From: Levilactobacillus acidifarinae DSM 19394 = JCM 15949
GTDB lineage: Bacteria; Bacillota; Bacilli; Lactobacillales; Lactobacillaceae
Assembly (NCBI RefSeq): GCF_001434835.1
Contig: NZ_AZDV01000009.1
Span: forward strand, 25,837-89,836
Length of the DNA: 64,000 nt
Direction of reading: 5' to 3'
A program made the position numbers and the translations under genes. Shown one piece after another: positions 1-7,136 of this stretch. Position 1 is the stretch's first letter. The number at the start of each line of letters is the position of its first letter. The notes under the pieces were generated by a model. It was not told the DNA's origin. It ran no database searches and was given only the letters and a program-made list of their open reading frames with translations.

Positions 1-636
1 ATTAGCGCCCTGGTTGAACCAGCCCTGCGCGTTACGCCCGTGTAGCCGCACCACTGCTAGCTCCGGCGTGGTCACCGTAGCCACCAACGGAATCCCATCA
101 TTTAAGTTATGGGGTTCGTCGGTCACCACGTTCGTCAGTTTAAGTGATTGCAAATACGCCATCACGTCGGTGGTCAATCCCGGCGTGGCAAACCAGCTGG
201 GACTACGAAATTCCACGGCCAGTGGCAAATTGCCTAACGCTAGGCGGACCTGTCGCAGGTACTCGATATTGGCCGTCGTACGGTTAAAGTACGGCGGAAA
301 CTGCAACAGAATTGTCTGTAATTTCTGCTTGGCGACCAGCGGCGCCACCATCTCGCGGTAGTGTGCAAAGGTAGTTTGCACTTCTTCGGCGGTCACCGGG
401 TGTTGACGCTGGCCGTGCGTGGTCATGACCTGGTTAGCCTTCAAGATAAATTGAAAGCCGTCCGGAACCGTGGCCTGCCAATTAGCGACCGTGCTGGTCC
501 GGGGAATCCCGTAAAACGGGGTGTCCAGTTCGACCAAGGGCAAGTTTCCTGCATATTCGGTGAGGGTCACCGGCCGGTCTTCCCCCCCAATCAAGGCGGG
601 ATGTTCCGTCCAGGTCGTTAAACCGATACTAATCAT
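1..636 (-). CDS. DUF72 (YecE-like) family protein, 3' end off window
   Basis: This reads in the minus direction from an ATG at 634-636 and stays open to the left edge (about 212 residues), so its C-terminus is missing. The start follows a GGAGGG ribosome binding site. The protein opens MISIGLTTWTEHP and contains FYGIPR and QFPPYF segments, as in DUF72/YecE TIM-barrel proteins. The family has no firmly established reaction. Family members usually run somewhat longer than the visible part. About 340 bp separate it from the next gene upstream, and that gap holds a structured repeat, so it may have its own promoter. The family call is fairly sure; the function is unknown. Confidence 0.8.
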   Translation of the reverse strand, partial: MISIGLTTWTEHPALIGGEDRPVTLTEYAGNLPLVELDTPFYGIPRTSTVANWQATVPDGFQFILKANQVMTTHGQRQHPVTAEEVQTTFAHYREMVAPLVAKQKLQTILLQFPPYFNRTTANIEYLRQVRLALGNLPLAVEFRSPSWFATPGLTTDVMAYLQSLKLTNVVTDEPHNLNDGIPLVATVTTPELAVVRLHGRNAQGWFNQGAN

Positions 637-780
637 TGTTCGCCCTCCAATCGTAGGTTTCCTAGATTTTTCCTCCAAACTAGATCCTGACTAAAACCCG
701 TCCTAAAACTCAACCGCTAATCAGAACAACTATTCAGGGCCGCTTAACCAAAAATCCATTTGAGTTACCCGATCAGTGTG

Positions 781-937
781 AGCTGGAGGGCCAGGCAGAA
801 ATGGGATCAGGGGTGAAATTTGACTTGGCCGGTGTTTTTTACCGGCCTAGACAAAGGTCGGTCTTCAAGACCCGAGCTTTGGGGCTTGAAGCCGTGCCCA
901 CCCCGCTCCAGCTCGTTTCTGTCTGGCCCGGAAGCGC
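781..937 (+). repeat. Structured intergenic repeat family A, copy 1
   Basis: This 157-bp element has a near-identical second copy at 6855-7010. It folds on paper as an outer stem (GGGCCAG..CAGAAA with TTTCTG..CTGGCCC), an inner GGGGTG/CACCCC stem, a hairpin GGCCGGT-GTTTTTT-ACCGGCC and a second hairpin CTTCAAG/CTTGAAG. In the second copy the first hairpin reads GGTCGGT/ACCGACC, a paired C-G to T-A change. The strand assignment is arbitrary because the stems are self-complementary. It lies between two minus-strand genes. I do not recognise it as a named RNA family. Confidence 0.75.
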
Positions 938-975
938 TAAACTCAACAAACTTATCTTTTAAGATAGACTCTAGC

Positions 976-1302
976 CTACTTAAATTTCTCAAACTGCTTG
1001 ATCAACGCAGATTCCGACTCATCGAGATGGCCTTTAAGCTGGCCAATCAAGCGGCGTCCCGCCATCCGGTCGTTGTACCGAATTCCCGTCACACATAAAT
1101 CAATCAGGACGAACAGGATCACCACCAGGCCAGCCTTTTGCCGCGTGAACCCCACGTTAAATAGGGGCACCACGCCTTGACTAAATCCTAGTTGTAAAAT
1201 CCCGTAAATCACTAACGTATCGGGGAGTAGTTGGAGAACGCTCAGCCAGCGTAACCGTTGCACCAGCTTCCGCAGTTGGGTCATAATCTCTGTGCGACTC
1301 AT
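976..1302 (-). CDS. Small membrane protein of unknown function
   Basis: This 108-residue protein starts at an ATG (MSRTEIM) 10 bp after the sir2 stop, behind an AAGGTGAG ribosome binding site. A longer reading frame upstream would overlap sir2 and is less likely. Two hydrophobic stretches, roughly residues 30-60 (LPDTLVIYGILQL) and 68-88 (AGLVVILFVLIDLCV), suggest two membrane segments. A charged C-terminal tail (about residues 90-108) is probably cytoplasmic. I recognise no family. It is the last gene of the run that begins at trpS, with sir2 directly upstream, and was probably co-transcribed with it. Confidence 0.65.
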   Translation of the reverse strand: MSRTEIMTQLRKLVQRLRWLSVLQLLPDTLVIYGILQLGFSQGVVPLFNVGFTRQKAGLVVILFVLIDLCVTGIRYNDRMAGRRLIGQLKGHLDESESALIKQFEKFK

Positions 1303-1312
1303 CGACTCACCT

Positions 1313-2011
1313 TCAAACTTGAAGCTCCGTAAAGAACTGGGTCGCATCGGCCTGAACCATGTCGATGGGCATTCCCAGTTCCAGCTTCTCTTGATTGATC
1401 ACCACGACGGGTGCCTGAGCATTGCGGTAGTCCAGGAGTCCGGCAAACGGATAAACCCGCATGGAGGTCCCCACGATGACGACCAGATCGGCCGCCCCCA
1501 TGGCCGCCACGGCCCGTTGGACGTTGAGGGTGTTCAACCCCTCATCGTATAAGACCACGTCCGGCCGTAACCAGCCACCGTCAACGTCGTGGTGCGGATC
1601 TTTAAGGTAGTCGTGCCAATCGACGGTCGCCCCACAGACCTGACAATACACGTTGTACAGGTTCCCGTGAAATTCTACCAGGTGCTGACAGCCCGCCTCG
1701 CGGTACAAATTATCAATATTTTGGGTGATCACCGTCGCACGGTTCTGCTGCGTCAGCGCCGCTTGCTTTTGGTGAATCACGTTGGGTTGTGCCTCCGGAT
1801 AATACAAATTCTGTTTGACGTAGTCGTAAAAGGTGTCGGGTTCCTGAGCCAAGCACTGGTGACTCAGGTAATATTCCGCGTTCCGGTGACCGGTATATAA
1901 CCCGTTTTTCGACCGGTAATCCGGAATCCCCGACGGCGTCGAGACGCCCGCCCCCGTCAAGAAGACGATGTGGGTCGCGTCATCAAATAGCTTTTGTAAG
2001 CGTGCTTCCAT
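1313..2011 (-). CDS. Sir2-family NAD-dependent protein deacylase
   Basis: Sir2 enzymes remove acyl groups from lysines, consuming NAD+ and releasing nicotinamide and O-acyl-ADP-ribose. The protein shows GAGVSTPSGIPDYRS near residue 20, QNIDNLYREAG, and the catalytic histidine in VEFHGN. It has the usual LRPDVVLY and GTSMRVYPFAG segments. The first zinc cysteine pair (CQVC) is present. Where a second CxxC would lie the sequence reads DPHHDVDGGW, so that pair is absent. An ATG three codons upstream (2020) is also open, but AAGGGGG is better spaced for the inner ATG. It belongs to the trpS-to-membrane-protein run. The substrate cannot be told. Confidence 0.88.
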   Translation of the reverse strand: MEARLQKLFDDATHIVFLTGAGVSTPSGIPDYRSKNGLYTGHRNAEYYLSHQCLAQEPDTFYDYVKQNLYYPEAQPNVIHQKQAALTQQNRATVITQNIDNLYREAGCQHLVEFHGNLYNVYCQVCGATVDWHDYLKDPHHDVDGGWLRPDVVLYDEGLNTLNVQRAVAAMGAADLVVIVGTSMRVYPFAGLLDYRNAQAPVVVINQEKLELGMPIDMVQADATQFFTELQV

Positions 2012-2038
2012 CGAATACATCCCCCTTACTCAAACCCG

Positions 2039-3004
2039 TTACCGTAAAATATACGGCATCTTCAATAACTTAAATAAGTCCTCGACGGTCATGTCGTAGA
2101 TTTTGGTGTAATAATCCGGCGTGTCCTCGCTCGGCTTGGGTGCCGACAACACGAAGGCGTTCTGGTTGTCCGCCCGGTTAAAGCCGACGTACGCCCGCCG
2201 TTGCGTGGTCTTGTCGTGCATATCGGAGTGGTAGAGTTCAAACATCTGCCGTACCTGCAAACTTAATTGCCGCTTAGACACCACACTGGTCAGCGTGGTG
2301 AATTCGGTGTTGTGCAGGGCCGGTAAGTGCCAGGCTTCCAACTGTTCATCGAAGGCCTTGAACAACTTGACCACGTTGCGCCGGAAGGTAAATGGCGACG
2401 TGACCGGTTTAGCCATGATCAACGCGTACAACTTTTGAGCGGCCGCCAAACTGATCGGGTAATCCTGCTTAAACTGCTTTAAAATATCGTCGTGCCCGTC
2501 ACCGAAGAAGACCAATGCGTCGAGAAGCGTCAGGGTCCGCAACGTCATTTCGTCGTCGACCGGCGTGGGTTCCGGCTTAATCGTGGCCTGAACGCCCTTA
2601 AGGTACAGGTCTTCGATGGCCGGCGTAATCAGATTGTGCTTGCGTTGTTCGCTAACGACCACCACGTGACTGACGATGTCGTAGAGTTCGGTCCCCATGA
2701 TCATCAGCTGTTCGTCGAGTTGATCGTTGCCCGTGGTCAACGAGAAGAAGACCTGTGGGAAGCCGGAGAGAATCATCAACAGGTGTAAGAGTTCGTGAGA
2801 CGCCGTGTAGTTAGGCGCCGTTAAGTCCGCCACCTGAATTTGAATATTCTTGCCGTCTTGAACCTGTTGGGCTTGGTCGTGCCGTACGTAACCGGCCTGG
2901 AGTTGACCGATAAACTGAACCTCCACCTTACCGGGATAGATCTCGTTAACTTTATTGATTAAATCTTGAACTTCTGGCGAAATTTGAACGTCTTTTGCTT
3001 CCAT
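2039..3004 (-). CDS. Uncharacterised protein with HExxH motif (IpaB/EvcA-type annotation in lactobacilli)
   Basis: This 321-residue protein has no signal peptide or membrane segment. Near residues 66-78 it reads TASHELLHLLM, a canonical HExxH zinc-binding motif in a hydrophobic helix, as in zincin metallopeptidases. A candidate third ligand lies in the following GTELYDIVSH region. Lactobacillus relatives are often annotated 'IpaB/EvcA family', which says little about function. The ATG at 3004 is preferred over a GTG at 3019 that overlaps the mvaA stop. It sits between mvaA and sir2 with almost no spacing, so co-transcription is likely. The peptidase activity is an inference from the motif alone. 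Confidence 0.7.
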   Translation of the reverse strand: MEAKDVQISPEVQDLINKVNEIYPGKVEVQFIGQLQAGYVRHDQAQQVQDGKNIQIQVADLTAPNYTASHELLHLLMILSGFPQVFFSLTTGNDQLDEQLMIMGTELYDIVSHVVVVSEQRKHNLITPAIEDLYLKGVQATIKPEPTPVDDEMTLRTLTLLDALVFFGDGHDDILKQFKQDYPISLAAAQKLYALIMAKPVTSPFTFRRNVVKLFKAFDEQLEAWHLPALHNTEFTTLTSVVSKRQLSLQVRQMFELYHSDMHDKTTQRRAYVGFNRADNQNAFVLSAPKPSEDTPDYYTKIYDMTVEDLFKLLKMPYILR

Positions 3005-3011
3005 AATTAAG

Positions 3012-4280
3012 TTAGTCACCCGTTTTCTTTGAATTTACCTGCCGAACCGCCCGTAACGCGGATCGGGCCTGCGCGGTGGTGGGTTGCGTCGCCGTTAAGC
3101 GCTGAACCACCGCCGGCACCTCGGCGGGCGTGGCGCCCACCGAAAGCGCTAAGGATTTAAGTTGTAAATGCATGTGCCCCTGTTGGATGCCGTCCGTGAC
3201 TAGAGCGCGTAAGGCGGCCAAATTTTGGGCCAACCCCACAGCGACCGTCAAGCGCATCAGGTGCCGCGCATCGGTCACGTGAGCCAACTGCTGGTTAATC
3301 GCCACCAACGGAAAGACCCGCGTGGCGCCCCCCACGAAGCCCAGGGCCAGGGGCAGGGTTAATTCCCCGTGTAACGTTTGCCCGTCGAGCCACCACCGAC
3401 TCAACCCGCGGTAATGACCATCGCGACTCGCGTAGACGTGCGCACCGCTTTCCACGGCGCGCCAATCGTTGCCCATCGCCAGCACCACGGCATCGATACC
3501 GTTCATGATGCCCTTGTTGTGCGTCGCCGCACGGTAGGGGTCGACCTGGGCAAAGTCACTGGCGGCGCATAGCCGTTGGGCCACGGTCAACCCCTCGAGC
3601 GTTTTAGTCTTGAGGTTAGCGACGGGCACCGCACACCGCGCCGTTGCTAGACTATGCGTGGCGTAGTTACTTAAAATACTCATTAAAATATCCGTGGCGT
3701 GGTGGGACCGTAAATAGTGGGCCACGGCCTCGGCCATGGTATTGACCAGGTTAGCCCCCATGGCCTCCCCCACGTCGATAAACAGGTCGAGTGACACCCA
3801 ATCCGGCGGTAATACCCGCACCCGAATCGACCGGGCACCACCCCCGTGCGTCACTAATGACGGGTGGGCCGCGTCGGCCACCGCCAATAACTCGGCCTGG
3901 TGGTTTAAAATCCAGCCCTTCAGTTCGGCCGGATCGGTCACCTTTTGACAAACAATCTGGCCCATCAATTCACGCTGAGTCACCTGCGTCGTGATGCCTT
4001 GCTGGCCATCATCGAGCATTCGGCCCCCGTTACTAGCCGCCGCGATCACCGAGGGCTCCTCGGTGACCATGGGGACCGCCACGGTCTGGCCGTCGACGTG
4101 CAGGTTCACCGCCACGCCCTCCGGTAATCCGTAGGTGGTCAGGTAGTTTTCAATCAGTTCTTCGTCGGTCGCTTGGCGTTTCTGCGCCACCGTGGCCAGC
4201 TGACTCAGCGTTAAGTGACTCGCTTGGGCCAGTTGGTCGCGCCGCTGCCCGTAAGGCAAGCGGTAAAAGGGAACGGTCAT
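3012..4280 (-). CDS. mvaA: Hydroxymethylglutaryl-CoA reductase, class II
   Basis: The enzyme reduces HMG-CoA to mevalonate, the committed step of the mevalonate route to isoprenoids in lactobacilli. It is 422 residues, a normal class II length. Visible marks are EEPSVIAAASNGG (about 74-86, catalytic Glu), the TMAEA segment, NKGIMNGIDAVVLAMGNDWRA with the active-site Lys and Asp, and GHM near residue 368-370 carrying the catalytic His. The start MTVPFYRL has AGGAGG 6 bases upstream; the longer reading frame would overlap ppx. It lies 10 bp behind ppx and overlaps the alternative GTG of the HExxH gene. Confidence 0.93.
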   Translation of the reverse strand: MTVPFYRLPYGQRRDQLAQASHLTLSQLATVAQKRQATDEELIENYLTTYGLPEGVAVNLHVDGQTVAVPMVTEEPSVIAAASNGGRMLDDGQQGITTQVTQRELMGQIVCQKVTDPAELKGWILNHQAELLAVADAAHPSLVTHGGGARSIRVRVLPPDWVSLDLFIDVGEAMGANLVNTMAEAVAHYLRSHHATDILMSILSNYATHSLATARCAVPVANLKTKTLEGLTVAQRLCAASDFAQVDPYRAATHNKGIMNGIDAVVLAMGNDWRAVESGAHVYASRDGHYRGLSRWWLDGQTLHGELTLPLALGFVGGATRVFPLVAINQQLAHVTDARHLMRLTVAVGLAQNLAALRALVTDGIQQGHMHLQLKSLALSVGATPAEVPAVVQRLTATQPTTAQARSALRAVRQVNSKKTGD

Positions 4281-4290
4281 GTTGGGCCTC

Positions 4291-5211
4291 CTAACGTTGA
4301 CTAAGGTACTCGGAAATGATGCCCTCACGCACACCGCTTTCGGAAAAGACCACGCGATCGGAATCTAACATCTGTAGGAGCGTCACCAGCGGTAACATAC
4401 CGCCTAGAATAATGTCGGCGCGTTCCGGTTCGAGACCAGAAATGCGTTTACGTTCCTTTAAAGACACCCGAATCAAGCGTTCGAAGGTCCGCATCACTTG
4501 GTCGGTGGTCAGGCGGTACCCGTGGATGTTTTCCACGTGCAGAATCTTTTGCTGCTGCCGGTTCATCCGGGCCAGCGTCCGGTTCGCCCCACCCAACAAC
4601 ACCAGCGGAAGATGTTTGGCGTCGTTCAACCACCAAATATCTCGCAGGCGTTCGCGTAAAAAGACCTGGGCGGAAAAGAGATCGACGGCCGTGACCCGGT
4701 CGTCTAGACGAAACTGTTCGGAGAGGTTGACCGCGCCAAACGGCACGCTGATCAGGTTAGCATCCCGGCCGTCCTTCACGTGCACCAGCTCGCAACTGGC
4801 CCCCCCGGTGTCGAGCAATAAACAGTCCTTGACCTTCAGCCGGTTGACCGCGCCCAAATAATCGTAATAGGCTTCCTGATCGCCGGAGAGCACCTCCAAG
4901 TCGATGTGGGTCGCCGCTTTGACCTGTGACAGAAAATCAGCACGGTTGCGGGCCTGCCGCACAGCCGCCGTGGCAATGCCCCGGACAATCAGGTTGGGCA
5001 GGTGCTCGTAATACGGCCGAAACGACCGCAGCGCCGAGATGGTCCGCGCCATCGCCTTGGGCTGTAAAATCTTTTCCGGGCCCATCCCTTCGGACAGGCG
5101 GCTATCGACCTTGACCCGGTTCACTTCCCGGTAAGTGCCATCATTGCGCAATTCATTGACCGCTAAGCGCACCGAATTCGACCCTAAATCCACAATCGCT
5201 AAATTCTGCAT
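4291..5211 (-). CDS. ppx: Ppx/GppA-family phosphatase (exopolyphosphatase)
   Basis: Ppx/GppA proteins have the actin-like ASKHA fold and hydrolyse polyphosphate or pppGpp. This 306-residue protein carries both phosphate loops: VDLGSNSVRL at residues 8-17 and LLLDTGGASCELVHV near 130-145, followed by FGAVNLSE. It is a single-module form of about 300 residues without the C-terminal HD-type extension of long Ppx enzymes. The start follows GGGGGA. It lies 17 bp behind trpS and 10 bp before mvaA, so the three are probably one transcript. Whether its substrate is polyphosphate or pppGpp cannot be decided here. Confidence 0.88.
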   Translation of the reverse strand: MQNLAIVDLGSNSVRLAVNELRNDGTYREVNRVKVDSRLSEGMGPEKILQPKAMARTISALRSFRPYYEHLPNLIVRGIATAAVRQARNRADFLSQVKAATHIDLEVLSGDQEAYYDYLGAVNRLKVKDCLLLDTGGASCELVHVKDGRDANLISVPFGAVNLSEQFRLDDRVTAVDLFSAQVFLRERLRDIWWLNDAKHLPLVLLGGANRTLARMNRQQQKILHVENIHGYRLTTDQVMRTFERLIRVSLKERKRISGLEPERADIILGGMLPLVTLLQMLDSDRVVFSESGVREGIISEYLSQR

Positions 5212-5228
5212 GGTCAGTCCCCCGTTTT

Positions 5229-6248
5229 TTAACCGAAGTAGTCGATTCCAACGGCGTGCCGGACTTCACGTAGCGTCTGGGCCGCCACTTGGTTGGCCTT
5301 TTCACTACCTTGTTTCAGGATGTCGTAAACGCCGGCGGGATCGGCCGCAAAGTGTTCGCGCCGTTCCCGAATCGGCTTTAGTTCGGCCTGCAACACGTCG
5401 TTTAGATACCGTTTAATTTTAACATCCCCTAAGCCACCGTGCTGGTATTGTGCCTTCAAGTCGGCGACTTTAGCCTTGTCATCGGCAAAAATGTCCAGGT
5501 AGGTGAAGACCGTGTTGCCTTCAATGTGACCGGGATCTTCCACGTGGATGTGTTCGGGATCGGTGTACATCGACATGACCTTCTTTTGAATCGTGTCGGC
5601 GTCGTCGCCCAAGTAAATGGCGTTGTTTAATGACTTACTCATCTTGGCGTTCCCGTCTAAACCGGGAATTCGGCCGAGGCCCTTAGCTGGGAAGTAGCCT
5701 TCAGGTTCCACCAGGATTTCTTGACCGTAAACGTTGTTGAAGCTCCGCACGATTTCACGCGTTTGTTCTAGCATCGGTTCTTGGTCATCACCAACGGGTA
5801 CCGTGTCGGCCTTAAACGCCGTGATGTCGGCGGCTTGGCTGACCGGGTAGATGAAGAACCCCGCGGGCACACTTTCCCCAAAGGCCTTTTGCTTAATTTC
5901 GGTCTTAACGGTTGGATTCCGGTTTAACCGGGCAACGGAGACCAGGTTCAGGTAAGTCATGGTCAATTCGCTTAACGCTGGAATCTGCGATTGCACCAGA
6001 ATCGTCGACTTGGCTGGGTCAATGCCCACGGCCAAATAGTCGAGTGCCACTTGTAATAAGCTATGGCGAATCTTTTCGGGATCACGCGCGTTATCGGTCA
6101 GCGCCTGGGTGTCGGCAATCATGATGAAGGTGTCGTAATCCCCGGTGTTTTGGAGCATCACCCGGTTTTTCAGGGAGCCAACGTAATGGCCGATGTGGAG
6201 CTTACCAGTGGGGCGATCGCCCGTTAAAATCACGTGTTTGTTTGTCAT
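5229..6248 (-). CDS. trpS: Tryptophan-tRNA ligase
   Basis: The enzyme charges tRNA-Trp with tryptophan in the cytoplasm. It is 339 residues, typical for bacterial TrpRS. The class I signatures are visible: [10 protein letters not shown] near the N-terminus (HIGH) and [11 protein letters not shown] (KMSKS). The start MTNKHVIL follows AAAGGAAG; the longer reading frame runs into the T-box terminator and is unlikely. A tryptophan T-box leader lies directly upstream, so expression should rise when uncharged tRNA-Trp accumulates. The downstream ppx and mvaA genes follow closely and may share this control. Confidence 0.96.
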   Translation of the reverse strand: MTNKHVILTGDRPTGKLHIGHYVGSLKNRVMLQNTGDYDTFIMIADTQALTDNARDPEKIRHSLLQVALDYLAVGIDPAKSTILVQSQIPALSELTMTYLNLVSVARLNRNPTVKTEIKQKAFGESVPAGFFIYPVSQAADITAFKADTVPVGDDQEPMLEQTREIVRSFNNVYGQEILVEPEGYFPAKGLGRIPGLDGNAKMSKSLNNAIYLGDDADTIQKKVMSMYTDPEHIHVEDPGHIEGNTVFTYLDIFADDKAKVADLKAQYQHGGLGDVKIKRYLNDVLQAELKPIRERREHFAADPAGVYDILKQGSEKANQVAAQTLREVRHAVGIDYFG

Positions 6249-6267
6249 GAGAATCTTCCTTTCTACT

Positions 6268-6475
6268 AAAAAGCGCCCCATTGACGACTGTCAATAGGAC
6301 GCTTGTGCGCGGTACCACCTAACTTGTGACCACTTGGGATCACCACTTTCAGCCGTTAACGGGGCCACCGCGAGTTCATCGTCGTTTAAACCGTCTCGAC
6401 CCACTTCGACCGTGACACCGTTGCAGCAAATCGGCGTCTCTCTGAGATTAGTCTACTCCATCGAAACTCATGCCT
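6268..6475 (-). promoter_or_regulatory. Tryptophan T-box leader controlling trpS
   Basis: Read on the minus strand, the conserved T-box AGGTGGTACCGCG lies at 6308-6320. It is followed at 6268-6304 by a terminator hairpin (AAGCGTCC..GGGGCGCTT) and a run of T. The leader has a stem I region from about 6470 to 6372 closed by GAGTT/AACTC, an AGAGAG bulge near 6438-6443 and a distal hairpin. A specifier loop reads GAAGTGGGTC, with TGG, the Trp codon, at 6401-6403. This is transcription antitermination by uncharged tRNA-Trp. The T-box and terminator are seen directly; the stem I boundaries are approximate. Confidence 0.93.
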
Positions 6476-6480
6476 ACAGT

Positions 6481-6854
6481 TTAGTGGATTTGGGGGCGAA
6501 AGTAAACCGAAATCATGACGGAAATCTTAGCAGACTAAACTGGCGTCTTAGTTAGGAAGAAGCTGGTCGCTCTCCGCCGCAATTGATTTAATATGACAAT
6601 CGTCATTAACTACTACCACAGACGATGTTGCTGATTTCACACCGGTAAAGATGTCCGTTACCTAACTGTTTCCCAGAATGTAATTATCCTCATTAGCCAC
6701 GGTCATCCATTTAATTACACATTTAGTTAAACCCCATCCGAGAGTTACCGTTACTGCTAGGGTCTGTCTTAAAACTCTAGCACAGATTTAAATGGCCATT
6801 CTTTACCTCTCAGTTGAAAAAGGATCTGATTTAGTCGTCGTTATAACCCGTGTA
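6481..6854. other. Intergenic stretch, probable trpS promoter region
   Basis: No convincing gene or RNA is visible here. It must contain the promoter for the T-box leader on the minus strand, but I could not fix one. A short inverted repeat ATGAC-AATC-GTCAT lies at 6593-6606. The right end borders structured repeat family A copy 2. Confidence 0.4.
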
Positions 6855-7010
6855 AGCTGGAGGGCCAGTCAGAAATGGGCTCAGGGGTGAAATTTGTGTT
6901 GGTCGGTGTTTTTTACCGACCTAGACAAAGGTCGGTCTTCAAGACCTGGTTTGTGGGCTTGAAGCCGTGCCCACCCCGTTCCAGCCCATTTCTGACTGAC
7001 CCGGAAGCGT
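6855..7010 (+). repeat. Structured intergenic repeat family A, copy 2
   Basis: This second copy of the 781-937 element is 156 bp, in the same orientation on the plus strand. The outer stem is even better paired here (AGTCAGAAATGGGCT with AGCCCATTTCTGACT). The GGTCGGT/ACCGACC hairpin and GGGGTG/CACCCC stem are kept, as is the CTTCAAG/CTTGAAG hairpin. It ends about 55 bp before the helD promoter. No open reading frame spans it. Confidence 0.75.
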
Positions 7011-7065
7011 TTAATCCGCCAAGCTAATCTCTTAAAGTCCCCACAATTTCACCAACGGTCTTTGA

Positions 7066-7094
7066 TTGACAGCGCCCCAAAATGTGACTAAACT
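7066..7094 (+). promoter_or_regulatory. Predicted sigma-A promoter of helD
   Basis: A consensus -35 TTGACA (7066-7071) is separated by exactly 17 bp from TAAACT (7089-7094, four of six matches to TATAAT). It lies about 40 bp upstream of the helD start. Confidence 0.65.
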
Positions 7095-7136
7095 TGTTAA
7101 GCAATTTAGCCAATTCTAATGAAGGAGGCGGTCATC

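Noticed and set aside
6593..6606. Inverted repeat ATGAC-AATC-GTCAT upstream of the T-box leader
   Set aside because: Arms of five bases are easily found by chance and no neighbouring regulator points to it.
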